From Paenibacillus gyeongsangnamensis (lineage in GTDB: Bacteria; Bacillota; Bacilli; Paenibacillales; NBRC-103111), in the NCBI RefSeq assembly GCF_027533625.1, contig NZ_JAQAGZ010000003.1, positions 186,001 to 250,000 of the forward strand: a DNA stretch of 64,000 nucleotides, read 5' to 3'. The position numbers and the translations under genes are program-made. This document shows positions 7,639 through 16,411 of the stretch, one piece after another. The stretch's first letter is position 1. Each line of letters starts with the position of its first letter. A model generated the notes under the pieces. That model was not told the origin of the DNA, made no database searches, and saw only the letters and a list, made by a program, of their open reading frames with translations.

Positions 7639-8363
7639 TGAATACCGATATGAAATTGTCTCGGAGCAGCAGGCCGTTATATTTGCAAATTAAAAATATT
7701 ATAAAGGATCGAATTTTGCACGGCGTATATCCTCTTGGCATGAATATCCCTTCGGAACCGGAATTGGAAACGGAATTCAACGTCAGCAAAATTACCGTCC
7801 GAAACGCGATCAAAGAACTTGCTCAAGAAGGATACCTTGAAAAAAGCAGCGGCAAAGGAACAAAGGTGATCCGAAATACTTCCGCTTCAAAGCTGTCCAA
7901 ATGGAAGCGGTTCACGGAAGTGTTGGTGGAAGAAGGCCACCAAATTCAAAAGCAATTATTGCAGGCGAAAGTCGTATCCAATGAAGAGGGGACGGAACCA
8001 TACCGCTTGTTCGGAGAGCGGTGTCTCCTCATCGAACGGATTTATCGGTTGAACGGCAAGCCCTATATCCATTATATACATTATCTTACAACCCTATTGG
8101 AAGATGCGGAGCTGTCGGATTTGAATCAGGAGTCCTTATACGGTCTCATTGAAGATCATGATATCTCTTTGGAAAAGTACCGGGATGAGTTTGCTGTCGC
8201 AGTAGCTCCTGCTCATGTGGAGGAAATCTTGGGCGTGCCGAATGGAACCGCCTTATTGCAAAGATCGCGTTACTCCTATGACGACAGGGGTGTAGTGATC
8301 GAATACAGCAAAGGGTATTACAATACGCAAATGGGAAATTACGTCATTCATTATGACGCATAA
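7638..8363 (+). CDS. GntR-family (HutC/UTRA) transcriptional regulator
   Basis: 241 residues: an N-terminal winged helix (PLYLQIKNIIKDRIL, then the recognition region VSKITVRNAIKELAQEG) and a C-terminal UTRA ligand domain (LIERIYRLNGKPYIHYIHYL, RSRYSYDDRGVVIEYSKGYY). It begins with GTG that shares a base with the kinase stop; ATG at 7650 is an alternative. UTRA regulators sense sugar phosphates or sugar acids and usually repress. The paired 17-bp operators before the first gene, rich in TATAACGTTATA, are the likely site, making this an autoregulated local repressor. Confidence 0.88.
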   Translation: MNTDMKLSRSSRPLYLQIKNIIKDRILHGVYPLGMNIPSEPELETEFNVSKITVRNAIKELAQEGYLEKSSGKGTKVIRNTSASKLSKWKRFTEVLVEEGHQIQKQLLQAKVVSNEEGTEPYRLFGERCLLIERIYRLNGKPYIHYIHYLTTLLEDAELSDLNQESLYGLIEDHDISLEKYRDEFAVAVAPAHVEEILGVPNGTALLQRSRYSYDDRGVVIEYSKGYYNTQMGNYVIHYDA

Positions 8364-8405
8364 TGGAACCGTGAGAAGGTACTTTCCTTTTCTCGCCACA
8401 CTTAC

Positions 8406-8420
8406 ATGAAAACGCTTACT
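8406..8420 (+). promoter_or_regulatory. CcpA catabolite-responsive element (cre)
   Basis: ATGAAAACGCTTACT matches the cre consensus WTGNAANCGNWNNCW at all fixed positions. It lies between the GntR gene and the GntP permease, 24 bases before the permease start, where bound CcpA could block a local promoter or elongating polymerase. Confidence 0.75.
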
Positions 8421-8444
8421 TCACAATGGAAAAGGAGAATTCAT

Positions 8445-9773
8445 ATGAATATGTACCTGTTGATGGTTACATTTTTGGCGATCGTAATTGTCATTTTAGG
8501 AGTAGCCTGGTGGAGATGGCATGCGTTTATCAGTTTAACCGTTGCAAGCTTGTTCTTGGCGCTGATGTCCGGTTTATCGATGGACAAAATCGTCAGCTCC
8601 TATGAGACGGGAGTTGGAAGCGTTTTAGGCCATTTGGTCGGGATTCTTGCGTTAGGTACGATCTTAGGGAAAATGATGTCCGACTCAGGCGCAGGCACAC
8701 AAGTGGCCAACTTCTTCATCCGCGTCTTTGGCGAGAAACGGCTGCCATGGGCTATGCTGCTCTCCGGTTTTATTATCGGGATTCCGGTATTTTTTGACGT
8801 AGGTGTCGTCATGTTACTGCCGCTGGTCATTTCAATCTACAAAACAACGAGAAAAAACATTTTATTGATCGGATTGCCGGTTATCGCCGGATTATCAATT
8901 GTACATGGTCTTGTACCGCCGCACCCGGGGGCCATGACAGCGATAGGCATCTATAAAGCCGATTTAGGAAAAGTGCTGATTTACTCGCTTATCATTGCGG
9001 TGCCTGCAGCCATCATCGCGGGTCCGTTGTTTGCAAAATGGGTGAGCAAGCGCGTGACTCCGGAAGGAGAGCCGACGCTGCTCAGCTCGGGTCCCGAAGC
9101 GCAAACCTTGCCCGGCACAGGCATTTCATTCTTCATTATATTGTTGCCCGTCTTTTTGATGGTACTGTCGGTGGCTGCCCCTTACATGCCGTTGCCTGCC
9201 GGAATGGTGAAATTTTTATCGTTTATCGGAAACTCGGTCATTGCGCTTCTCATCTCGGTATTTGCGGCGTTCTACTTCCTTGGCATTCGTCAGGGAATGA
9301 ATAAAAACTTTATTTACAAGCTGACGGAAGAATGCTTATTGCCGGTAGGTTCGATTATTCTAATTATCGGTGCCGGCGGAGGCTTTAAACAAATCCTTGT
9401 AGCAAGCGGCGTCGGTACAGCCATTGCGCAAATGTCCGAACAGATTTCGCTTTCACCGATTGTACTCGCGTTTATAGTTGCCGGGCTCATTCGGATTGCG
9501 ACAGGCTCGGCGACCGTGGCCTTAACGACAGCGGCGGGCATTGTTTCTCCTATCGTGGAGCATATGACCGGCGTGAACCTGGAACTGCTCGTCATCGCAA
9601 CGGGTGCAGGATCGTTAATGTTCTCGCACGTCAATGACGCGGGTTTCTGGATGGTAAAAGAATATATGGGGCTATCCGTCAAAGAAACCTTTAAGACGTG
9701 GACCGTCTTAGAGACAATGCTATCGTTCATTGCTTTCGGCACCGTGATGCTGATCGATTTGTTCGTTAAATGA
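8445..9773 (+). CDS. GntP-family gluconate:H+ symporter-like permease
   Basis: 442 residues, close to the usual ~450 for GntP permeases, and almost wholly hydrophobic. Family landmarks include GIPVFFDVGVVMLLPL, HGLVPPHPGAMTAIGI, RIATGSATVALTTAAGI and FSHVNDAGFWMVKEYMG. ATG at 8445 follows AAAGGAG; a frame start at 8406 would run through the cre site. Import of an aldonic or aminoaldonic acid by proton symport fits the enzymes upstream and replaces the phosphotransferase system of the enterobacterial dga operon. Last gene of the operon, before a strong terminator. Confidence 0.9.
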   Translation: MNMYLLMVTFLAIVIVILGVAWWRWHAFISLTVASLFLALMSGLSMDKIVSSYETGVGSVLGHLVGILALGTILGKMMSDSGAGTQVANFFIRVFGEKRLPWAMLLSGFIIGIPVFFDVGVVMLLPLVISIYKTTRKNILLIGLPVIAGLSIVHGLVPPHPGAMTAIGIYKADLGKVLIYSLIIAVPAAIIAGPLFAKWVSKRVTPEGEPTLLSSGPEAQTLPGTGISFFIILLPVFLMVLSVAAPYMPLPAGMVKFLSFIGNSVIALLISVFAAFYFLGIRQGMNKNFIYKLTEECLLPVGSIILIIGAGGGFKQILVASGVGTAIAQMSEQISLSPIVLAFIVAGLIRIATGSATVALTTAAGIVSPIVEHMTGVNLELLVIATGAGSLMFSHVNDAGFWMVKEYMGLSVKETFKTWTVLETMLSFIAFGTVMLIDLFVK

Positions 9774-9810
9774 AATCCTCGTTGAATAAGCACTTGGCTC
9801 TATGAAGAAA

Positions 9811-9842
9811 ACGTCGCTACGTTATCGTAGCGGCGTTTTTTT
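9811..9842 (+). terminator. Terminator of the glucosaminate-type operon
   Basis: Eleven-pair stem ACGTCGCTACG/CGTAGCGGCGT with a TTAT loop and a run of seven T. Confidence 0.95.
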
Positions 9843-9865
9843 ATGAGCTAACTCAGCTATACATA

Positions 9866-9904
9866 ATATAATCGATTGATTATATAATTGAATTATTATA
9901 TATT
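9866..9904 (+). promoter_or_regulatory. ars promoter with ArsR operator
   Basis: Perfect inverted repeat ATATAATC-GATT-GATTATAT at 9866-9885. Overlapping it is a sigma-A promoter TTGATT (9876-9881), 17 bases, TATATT (9899-9904). ArsR bound to the palindrome would cover the -35 element. Confidence 0.8.
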
Positions 9905-9941
9905 GATTTTAAGAGGTGATTTGAGGGGGGAGGATAACAAC

Positions 9942-10277
9942 ATGATGATAACGGAGAAAAACAATATAGAACAAATACACGAAATGTCCGACATGTTTAA
10001 ACTGCTAGGCGATAAAACAAGGCTGACCATTGTCGCTCTCCTAAAGGAAAAAGAGCTTTGCGTATGCGACATCGTCGGAGCGGTAGGGATCTCCCAGCCC
10101 GGAGTGAGTCAGCATCTGCGAAAGTTAAAGGATGGCGGACTTGTGAATGAACAACGAAAAGGCCAGTGGATTTACTATTCTTTAAGTTTGGATGACAAAC
10201 CGTATGTCAAGGAGCTATTAGAGTACATCCCTTCCTTGAAAGAAAAGCTTGAAAACCAAAATCATTGCTGCGATTAA
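9942..10277 (+). CDS. arsR: ArsR-family arsenic-responsive repressor
   Basis: 111 residues, a winged-helix ArsR/SmtB repressor. The metalloid-binding motif ELCVCD (Cys40, Cys42) lies in the sensor helix as in As(III)-responsive ArsR proteins, and the recognition helix is SQPGVSQHLRKLKDGGL. The protein ends in NHCCD, giving two extra cysteines that might also bind arsenite. ATG at 9942 follows GGGGGGAGG by 7 bases; an upstream in-frame ATG at 9888 lies within the promoter region. First gene of the arsenic operon, expected to leave its palindromic operator when arsenite binds. Confidence 0.93.
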   Translation: MMITEKNNIEQIHEMSDMFKLLGDKTRLTIVALLKEKELCVCDIVGAVGISQPGVSQHLRKLKDGGLVNEQRKGQWIYYSLSLDDKPYVKELLEYIPSLKEKLENQNHCCD

Positions 10278-10292
10278 GCTTGGAGGAACTAC

Positions 10293-11705
10293 ATGGCAAC
10301 GATAGCATTTATTATTTTTTTAGTGACCTTAACGTTCGTGATCTGGCAGCTTAGAGGATTGAATATCGGCTGGTCCGCAAGCGGCGGGGCGATACTTGCT
10401 TTGATCTTCGGCGTTGTCAGCTTTGCGGATGTCGGGACCGTAACCGGCATGGTATGGAATGCCACATTGACGTTTGTCGCCATTATTTTGATTTCGCTGG
10501 TGCTCGATGAGATCGGATTTTTTGAGTGGGCTGCTTTACATATGGCGCTGTTGGCGCGCGGAAACGGTTTACTGATGTTTGTTTTCATCATTCTGCTTGG
10601 TGCGGCGGTTGCAGCCCTTTTTGCTAACGACGGGGCGGCGCTTATTCTAACGCCCATCGTTCTGGCGATGGTCCGGGCGTTGAAGCTTGAGGAAAGGATG
10701 GTATTGCCCTTCATTATGGCAAGCGGCTTTATCGCCGATACGTCCTCGCTGCCGCTTATAGTCAGCAACCTGGTGAATATCGTGTCTGCCGATTATTTTG
10801 GCATCGGATTTGCAGAGTACGCAAGCCGCATGATCGTTCCGGACCTTTTTTCCATTATTGCCAGTCTGCTCGTGCTGTATCTGTATTTTCGCAAGAGCAT
10901 CCCGGCAAGCTACAAGCTTGAGCAGCTAAAAAAGCCGAACGATGCGATTAAGGACGTACGGCTGTTTAAATTATCCTGGGTGATCTTAGCGATTCTGCTG
11001 GCTGCATATTTCGTCAGTGAATGGTTCCGCATCCCTGTTTCCCTCATCGCGGGGATCGTTGCCGTTGTGTTTCTTCTCGCCGCGAGAAAAAGCCCCGTCA
11101 TTCATACATGGAAGCTCGTGAAAGGCGCCCCGTGGGCGGTTGTTGTTTTCTCCATTGGAATGTATGTGGTCGTTTACGGGCTGCGAAATGCGGGGCTCAC
11201 TGATGCCCTTGGCCGTGTGATTCAAGCGGTCGCGGACAAAGGACTTTTCGCTGCTGCGGTCGGAACGGGTTTCATTGCCGCAATCTTGTCGTCCGTCATG
11301 AATAACATGCCGACCGTCATGATCGATGCGCTTGCGATAAAGGGGACGCAGACGCAAGGCGTGATCCGTGAGGCGCTGGTATACGCCAATGTGATCGGCT
11401 CGGATTTGGGTCCCAAGATTACCCCGATCGGGTCCCTGGCAACCCTGCTGTGGCTGCACGTTCTCTCCCGCAAAGGCGTCAACATCGGCTGGGGCTATTA
11501 TTTCAAAATCGGGATACTGCTCACCGTCCCAACCTTGTTCATCACGCTGACAGGTCTTTGTTTGTGGCTGTATTTCATCCAAACCTTACAAGTGAGCGTA
11601 TGGCTGCCGATTGTGGTCATTGGCTTTGTTATTGCGGCGATAGCCATGGTGATCAAAGCCATGCTTGGAAAAAAACAACCCAAAAAAGTACATCAAGGAG
11701 CTTAA
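10293..11705 (+). CDS. arsB: ArsB arsenite efflux permease
   Basis: 470 residues, an arsenite/antimonite:H+ antiporter of the ArsB family. It is nearly all transmembrane helices, with the typical [17 protein letters not shown] and the later [13 protein letters not shown] and [18 protein letters not shown] stretches. The C-terminus extends past the last helix with a lysine-rich tail, making it somewhat longer than the common 430. It begins 15 bases after arsR behind GGAGG. It exports the arsenite made by ArsC and any released by ArsI. Confidence 0.95.
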   Translation: MATIAFIIFLVTLTFVIWQLRGLNIGWSASGGAILALIFGVVSFADVGTVTGMVWNATLTFVAIILISLVLDEIGFFEWAALHMALLARGNGLLMFVFIILLGAAVAALFANDGAALILTPIVLAMVRALKLEERMVLPFIMASGFIADTSSLPLIVSNLVNIVSADYFGIGFAEYASRMIVPDLFSIIASLLVLYLYFRKSIPASYKLEQLKKPNDAIKDVRLFKLSWVILAILLAAYFVSEWFRIPVSLIAGIVAVVFLLAARKSPVIHTWKLVKGAPWAVVVFSIGMYVVVYGLRNAGLTDALGRVIQAVADKGLFAAAVGTGFIAAILSSVMNNMPTVMIDALAIKGTQTQGVIREALVYANVIGSDLGPKITPIGSLATLLWLHVLSRKGVNIGWGYYFKIGILLTVPTLFITLTGLCLWLYFIQTLQVSVWLPIVVIGFVIAAIAMVIKAMLGKKQPKKVHQGA

Positions 11706-11740
11706 TTCAATCTTGAGCTAATAAAAGGAGCTTAATCCTC

Positions 11741-12166
11741 ATGGAGAAAAAACCACTCGTTTACTTTTTGTGCACAGGGAACTCATGCAGAAGCCAGATT
11801 GCTGACGGATTTTTAAAAGCGTTGGGCGGTGAACAATACGAAGTACAAAGTGCCGGTCTTGAGGCGCATGGCTTAAACCCGCGCGCGGTTCAAATCATGA
11901 AGGAGGCGGGAGTGGATATTTCATCCCATACTTCCAACACAATCGATCCTGAACTGTTAAACCGCGCAGATTATGTCATTACCCTCTGCGGCCATGCGGA
12001 TGAGCATTGCCCCGCGATATCAAATAAGAACGTTATGAAGTGGCACTGGGGCTTTGAGGATCCGGCCAAAGCGACAGGCACGGAGGAAGAAATTGTCGCG
12101 AAGTTCCGAGAAGTCCGGGATTCCATTAAACGCCGCATTGAGCAATTTGTAAAAGAAGGTAAATAA
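11741..12166 (+). CDS. arsC: Thioredoxin-coupled arsenate reductase
   Basis: 141 residues of the low-molecular-weight-phosphatase-fold ArsC family. The P-loop CTGNSCR gives the catalytic Cys11, and Cys83 and Cys90 in [12 protein letters not shown] form the relay that thioredoxin reduces, as in the S. aureus pI258 and B. subtilis enzymes. It reduces arsenate to arsenite for export by ArsB. Starts 35 bases after arsB with AAAGGAG; no promoter seen in the gap. Confidence 0.95.
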   Translation: MEKKPLVYFLCTGNSCRSQIADGFLKALGGEQYEVQSAGLEAHGLNPRAVQIMKEAGVDISSHTSNTIDPELLNRADYVITLCGHADEHCPAISNKNVMKWHWGFEDPAKATGTEEEIVAKFREVRDSIKRRIEQFVKEGK

Positions 12167-12180
12167 GGAGGCTGATTCTC

Positions 12181-12657
12181 ATGATCAAACGGATGCATGT
12201 AGCATTGAACTGCACGGATTTAGAGAAATCGCTGGAGTTTTACCGTGCTTTTTTCGGAAATGAGCCGACCAAGGTCAAAGAGAATTACGCCAAGTTTGAA
12301 CTCGACGATCCGGCGCTGCATTTTTCGTTAAACGTACGTCCTTTCGAGCAAAAAGGCGTTCTTAACCACCTTGGATTTCAAGTGAACAATACCGAAGAAG
12401 TACTCGCAATGGGCGATCGGCTGCGCAAGTCGGGACTGCTATTAATCGATGAGATGAACACCACCTGCTGCTATGCGGTTCAAGATAAGGTATGGGTGTA
12501 TGATCCGGACGGCAACGCCTGGGAGGTTTTCTATACCAGCGCGGACAGCGAATTTGAGTCGGCCGGCGATGCAAGGGATCTTTCCCTTTGCTGCGCGCCG
12601 CCTGCTGCTCCGGTGGCTGTTGAATTTACATCCTTTAAGAAAAAAATGGAGGACTAA
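12181..12657 (+). CDS. arsI: ArsI/CadI-family C-As lyase
   Basis: 158 residues of the VOC fold. ArsI is an Fe(II)-dependent dioxygenase that breaks the carbon-arsenic bond of trivalent methyl- and aromatic arsenicals. The vicinal cysteine pair that binds the organoarsenical is present (Cys96-Cys97 in TTCCYAVQDKVWV), with likely iron ligands His6, His63 and Glu115. A cysteine-bearing tail (LSLCCAPP) follows. Its presence means the operon handles organoarsenicals as well as inorganic arsenic. No ArsM is nearby, so substrates would come from outside the cell. Confidence 0.9.
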   Translation: MIKRMHVALNCTDLEKSLEFYRAFFGNEPTKVKENYAKFELDDPALHFSLNVRPFEQKGVLNHLGFQVNNTEEVLAMGDRLRKSGLLLIDEMNTTCCYAVQDKVWVYDPDGNAWEVFYTSADSEFESAGDARDLSLCCAPPAAPVAVEFTSFKKKMED

Positions 12658-12658
12658 G

Positions 12659-13036
12659 ATGCCTAAAAACTACCAAAGCCTGGTTGATAATAAAATCTTT
12701 TTTGGCGGTGCCGCGGACGTCAAAGATATGGTGAAGCATGAAGGCGTTGAAGTTATCGTGGATTTGCGCGGCGAAGCAACGGAATGCGCCGATCCGGATG
12801 CCCATGTAGAGTGGATCAACATCCCCCTCGGCGACAATGCGGATGGTCCGCAAGAAGAACTGTACCTGAAGGCGATTAATCATGTTGTAGAAGCGTACAA
12901 AAGCGGTAAGAAGGTTGGGTTTCACTGCGGTGGTGGCGGCGGTCGAGCCGGTGCGTTAAAAAAAAGGAGCGAGGCGATCCTATGCAAACCATCAGCCCAT
13001 TCTTGTGGTTCGACGGCAATGCGGAAGAAGCGATGA
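12659..13036 (+). pseudogene. Truncated dual-specificity/tyrosine-phosphatase-like gene
   Basis: The first ~100 codons read as a small protein phosphatase of the DSP/PTP type: FFGGAADVKDM, VEVIVDLRGE, then the P-loop HCGGGGGR (Cys-x5-Arg). Directly after the P-loop the sequence turns into a lysine/arginine-rich tail with no family likeness, ending at 13036, and the frame overlaps the next gene by 55 bases. The helices that normally follow the P-loop are missing. It has a good ribosome site (GGAGG, ATG at 12659), so a short product may be made, but activity is doubtful. A deletion that joined the gene to the leader of the next one is the simplest explanation. Confidence 0.7.
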
Positions 13037-13455
13037 ATTTTTATACCTCCATTTTCAAAAATGCAAAGATCGAAAGTGTGATTCGCTACGGAGAAGCAGG
13101 GCCTGGACCGAAGGGGACGGTAATGTCCTGTACATTTCAACTTAACGGACAGCAATTTATGGCAATCAACGGCGGCCCGCATTTCACCTTCTCGCCGGCC
13201 ATCTCGTTCTTCGTGAATTGCGAGACGCAGCAAGAAGTGGACGAACTATGGGAGAAGCTGTCCGAAGGCGGAGAGAAGCAAAGATGCGGCTGGCTTAAGG
13301 ACAAATTTGGGCTGTCATGGCAGGTTGTCCCTACGGTTCTGGGAGAGATGCTGCAGGACGAGGATGTTGTGAAATCGGGAAGAGTGATGCAGGCCATGCT
13401 TCAGATGGATAAGATCGATATTGAAAAGCTAAAGCAGGCCTATGAAGCCACGTAA
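12982..13455 (+). CDS. PhnB-like VOC-family protein
   Basis: 157 residues of the PhnB/3-demethylubiquinone-methyltransferase-like branch of the VOC superfamily: MQTISPFLWFDGNAEEAMNF, YTSIFKNAKIESVIRYG, then GWLKDKFGLSWQVVP near the end. Such proteins are common and mostly uncharacterised, and no link to arsenic is established. AAAGGAG precedes the ATG. It is the last gene before a terminator and is probably carried on the ars transcript because of the deletion that shortened the phosphatase gene. Confidence 0.85.
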   Translation: MQTISPFLWFDGNAEEAMNFYTSIFKNAKIESVIRYGEAGPGPKGTVMSCTFQLNGQQFMAINGGPHFTFSPAISFFVNCETQQEVDELWEKLSEGGEKQRCGWLKDKFGLSWQVVPTVLGEMLQDEDVVKSGRVMQAMLQMDKIDIEKLKQAYEAT

Positions 13456-13525
13456 CGCGGCACAGGCAGGCTCCGATCGTGCCTGGACCGGCCAGTTCCG
13501 GTAAAAAGTTGGAAAGCTTTAGCGA

Positions 13526-13557
13526 AAAGCTCCTTGCCAAAGCAGGAGCTTTTTTTG
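13526..13557 (+). terminator. Terminator of the ars operon
   Basis: AAAGCTCCT pairs with AGGAGCTTT across nine bases and continues in a T-run. Confidence 0.9.
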
Positions 13558-13710
13558 TCATTCTGCCCATCGCCGTTACCGCTCCGGCAGATCGACAATT
13601 ATTTGCGCCTACCAGGTGTTTGTCTAAGCTTGGTATTTAAGCATTGAATACAATAACATAAGCTTCCGAGACGCATCCCCATTCAAGGGCCGGAAAGGGG
13701 GAGTTCAACT

Positions 13711-14871
13711 ATGGCTGTTCGATACAGCGTCATTATTCCAACCTTTAATCGAGCCGAGCAGCTACTGCTTACTCTCGTTTCGTTCGATAGAGTAAATTAT
13801 CTGAAGGATCAATACGAAATCATTGTAGTAGACGACGGTTCTACTGATGGAACCCGAGAGCTGGTTAAGGGCTTCCGGTCAGGACTCCGTCTTCACTATT
13901 TTGCGAATGAGGTGCAAAGAGGGAGGTCCGTCACCAGGAATTTGGGGCTGCGACATGCGAAGGGGGGATATGTGGTCTTTTGCGATGCTGATTTTATCGT
14001 TCTTCCTGAATTTTTTCAAGTACTGGATGATGATCATCGAGCTTATCCGAGAGCCGTACTATCCGGCATTCCTAATTCATGGGACGATGCCTATACCCAT
14101 TTCCACCCTGATTTTTCCAACGTCGAAAAGCAAAAGTGCCGTGAAGTTCTCGTACAAGTCGGCTTGTGGAATGACGAATTCGATACGGTCGATCGTATCG
14201 TCCCGCTCCTCACCCCGGATGACCTGATCAATCGGACAGGGAGACTGTCGCAGCTTGTCATTCGAGATAGATTCCATCCGAATGTTCGAATTCAATTTGC
14301 GAAGTCGGACGTGGCTCCGTGGCTTATGCTGATTACTCGCTGTGTTTCCATACCACGCACTTATTTGACTCGGATTGGCGGCTTCAACGAAAAATTTGTC
14401 AAATATGGGCTTGAAGACTGGGAGCTTGGTTACAGGCTGCATCGAATGAAAATTCGTTTTCACAGCATCAGGCGGGTTCTCGGGTATCATCAGGAACATC
14501 CGAATGTTTATAGAGGGGAAATGGGAAATAAAGAAAACTTGAGAATCATGTACAAAACGCATGGCTTCATGGATCCGGAATTGAACTTATTCGCCGTTAT
14601 GCCGGCATGGGAGGATGTTGCAAATTACAAAGACACGCTTCGTGTTTTAAGTCGGGGAATGAAGTCAAAGTCTAAACGATCCACTGCCCTGTTGATGAAA
14701 AACACGCTGCGAATTGCAGCCGAACAATTTGCAAAAAGAAAACGGCCGGAAGCATACAAAAGGTCATTGCGATCGATTCGTATGAAATTGAGAGCATTGA
14801 AGAAAAAAGGACATACAGCTCGAGTGTTGAGGACCATTCTTGCCAGGAGTGCTAATTTAGTTAACAGATAG
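13711..14871 (+). CDS. Family 2 glycosyltransferase
   Basis: 386 residues. The GT-A fold opens with VRYSVIIPTFNRAEQLLLTL and the nucleotide-binding IIVVDDGSTDGTRELV; the metal-binding DXD-type site is FCDADFIVL, and FVKYGLEDWELGYRLHRM is the usual acceptor/catalytic-base region (EDWELGYR). The C-terminal ~80 residues are strongly basic (KSKSKRST, KRKRPEAYKRS), suggesting contact with the membrane surface or an acidic partner. It has its own terminator and no sugar-nucleotide genes beside it, so the product (cell-wall, spore or exopolysaccharide glycan) is unknown. GGGGGAG precedes the ATG. Confidence 0.88.
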   Translation: MAVRYSVIIPTFNRAEQLLLTLVSFDRVNYLKDQYEIIVVDDGSTDGTRELVKGFRSGLRLHYFANEVQRGRSVTRNLGLRHAKGGYVVFCDADFIVLPEFFQVLDDDHRAYPRAVLSGIPNSWDDAYTHFHPDFSNVEKQKCREVLVQVGLWNDEFDTVDRIVPLLTPDDLINRTGRLSQLVIRDRFHPNVRIQFAKSDVAPWLMLITRCVSIPRTYLTRIGGFNEKFVKYGLEDWELGYRLHRMKIRFHSIRRVLGYHQEHPNVYRGEMGNKENLRIMYKTHGFMDPELNLFAVMPAWEDVANYKDTLRVLSRGMKSKSKRSTALLMKNTLRIAAEQFAKRKRPEAYKRSLRSIRMKLRALKKKGHTARVLRTILARSANLVNR

Positions 14872-14902
14872 TTGATTTCAGAAAATATTGCGGAGTATAA
14901 AG

Positions 14903-14956
14903 ACGGGTAACTCTTCTCGTTGATTTAGCGGTCAACGTTTGAGGTTACCCGTTTTT
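14903..14956 (+). terminator. Terminator after the glycosyltransferase gene
   Basis: Outer stem ACGGGTAAC/GGTTACCCGT enclosing an inner CGTTGA/TCAACG hairpin, followed by TTTTTCTTTT. Confidence 0.85.
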
Positions 14957-15048
14957 CTTTTCCTTAAATCATTGGAATAGGGGTATGCCGGAGCCATCCT
15001 CATGGAGTATAATGATGGAAAACGAGAGATCAAGGCGGAATATACGAT

Positions 15049-16245
15049 ATGCAGAACAAGAGTGTGGCGATCCTTGCTGCTTTTTACGCATTTATTTATA
15101 TGAGCACCGGTTCGTTCTCTTCGTACATCGGGGTTTATTTCACAGAAGTGGGCATCGGTCATACCGAGATCGGGGTGCTTACATCAATCGGTGCGGTCAT
15201 CGGACTGATCGCTCAGCCGCTGTGGGGACTGGCAGGAGACCGGTCGAGAACGAAGAACGGCGTGTTGATGATCTGTACGCTGTGCTCGGGACTGACGGTA
15301 TGGCTCGTACCTTGGGCCGGTACCTTCTTCCTTCCGCTACTGCTCGCCATGGCGCTGTTCAGCTTGTTTCAGGTGCCGATCAATCCGCTCAGCGATGCGA
15401 TTACGCTTGAGCTTTCCTCCAAAGGTATCGTGAAGTTCTCGAACATCCGGACCTTCGGTTCCGTCGGCTATGCTCTCATTTCCGTCGCAGCGGGATGGCT
15501 GTTCGCACGGCATATCGATTCGATCTTTCTGGTCACCTCGGTCATCATGATGGGGTGCTTTGCCTTGTCTATCGGGATACCGAAGGTAGAGGGGCATCAG
15601 AGCGGCAAGAAGAAGGTCCGCATAACGGAAATTTTCAAAGACAAGCAGCTTGTCGTTTTGTATGCCTTTACGCTCCTGCTGTCTACTACCATGGGGTTCC
15701 TGTGGTCGTTTCAGGCCATTTACAGCAAAGAGCAGGGCATCAGCATGGAAGTGATCGGCATCGGGCTGGCCATCGGCTCGTTCAGCCAGTTTCCGTTCAT
15801 GATTTTTTTCCAGCGCTTCTACGACCGCTTCGGCATCCGCAACATATTGCTGGTTTCGGGACTCGTCCATACGCTCCGATGGGCGCTCTATGCCTTTGGC
15901 CTGACTCCCGTCACTTATGTGATCAGCTGGATTCTGCACGGAGGAACGTACATCTTATTCTACATGTGCCTCGCCGAGTATGTGAACAAGCATGTCATCC
16001 TCGAGCTGAAAGCCACGGGGCAAATGCTTAATTCGGTCATTCAGCTGAGCGTCGGCAAAATCATCGGCGGCATGCTTGGGGGACTCTATGCGGCAAGCTT
16101 CGGCTTCCATCTGGCGTTTGTGCTGCTTGTCATCATTGCGGCGGTCTCGACGGCCGGTTTCTATGTAGCGAGCCGTTATCTGCCTTCGTTCTCCGAAGCC
16201 AAGCGGCCTCGGACGGATAATCAACCGATCAGCCCTTCGGGATGA
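15049..16245 (+). CDS. Major facilitator superfamily transporter (nucleoside/phenylpropionate-permease-like)
   Basis: 398 residues and about 12 membrane segments. Motif A-like GLAGDRSRTKN lies between helices 2 and 3, and the sequence resembles the MFS_1-like group of HcaT and NupG (YMSTGSFSSYIGVYFTEVGI at the N-terminus, ELSSKGIVKFSNIRTFGSVG in the middle). Substrate is not evident. The ribosome site (AAGGCGG) is fair. Single gene between terminators; an efflux role is as likely as uptake. Confidence 0.82.
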   Translation: MQNKSVAILAAFYAFIYMSTGSFSSYIGVYFTEVGIGHTEIGVLTSIGAVIGLIAQPLWGLAGDRSRTKNGVLMICTLCSGLTVWLVPWAGTFFLPLLLAMALFSLFQVPINPLSDAITLELSSKGIVKFSNIRTFGSVGYALISVAAGWLFARHIDSIFLVTSVIMMGCFALSIGIPKVEGHQSGKKKVRITEIFKDKQLVVLYAFTLLLSTTMGFLWSFQAIYSKEQGISMEVIGIGLAIGSFSQFPFMIFFQRFYDRFGIRNILLVSGLVHTLRWALYAFGLTPVTYVISWILHGGTYILFYMCLAEYVNKHVILELKATGQMLNSVIQLSVGKIIGGMLGGLYAASFGFHLAFVLLVIIAAVSTAGFYVASRYLPSFSEAKRPRTDNQPISPSG

Positions 16246-16269
16246 GCCGGGAACGAATGTTTTAAACAA

Positions 16270-16309
16270 AAAACAGGCGTCTTCGTTGTGAAGGCGGCCT
16301 GTTTTTATT
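16270..16309 (+). terminator. Terminator after the MFS gene
   Basis: AACAGGC pairs with GCCTGTT, with inner CTTC/GAAG, and is followed by TTTTTATTT. Repeat A copy 2 starts two bases later. Confidence 0.85.
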
Positions 16310-16310
16310 T

Positions 16311-16411
16311 GTTGATATGACTTTATAAATTTTGTAGCTTATAGCTTCACATCAACCTTGATAAACGCGCTAGTCCTTGTAAGACAAGGACGGCGTAGCC
16401 GTTTATCCTGG
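16311..16411 (+). repeat. Repeat A, copy 2
   Basis: Same two-hairpin element as 866-969 and 22339-22441, in the same orientation and again touching the T-run of a terminator. Differences from copy 1 include loss of the TTCGAAGG loop; the GATAAACG/CGTTTATC hairpin and its GTCCTTG/CAAGGAC core are unchanged. Confidence 0.85.

Noticed and set aside
9888..9941. Longer arsR starting at ATG 9888
   Set aside because: It would place coding sequence on the operator-promoter; GGGGGGAGG points to 9942.
15337..15939. 200-codon - strand open frame within the MFS gene
   Set aside because: Shadow of the transporter gene; hydrophilic low-complexity product with no ribosome site.
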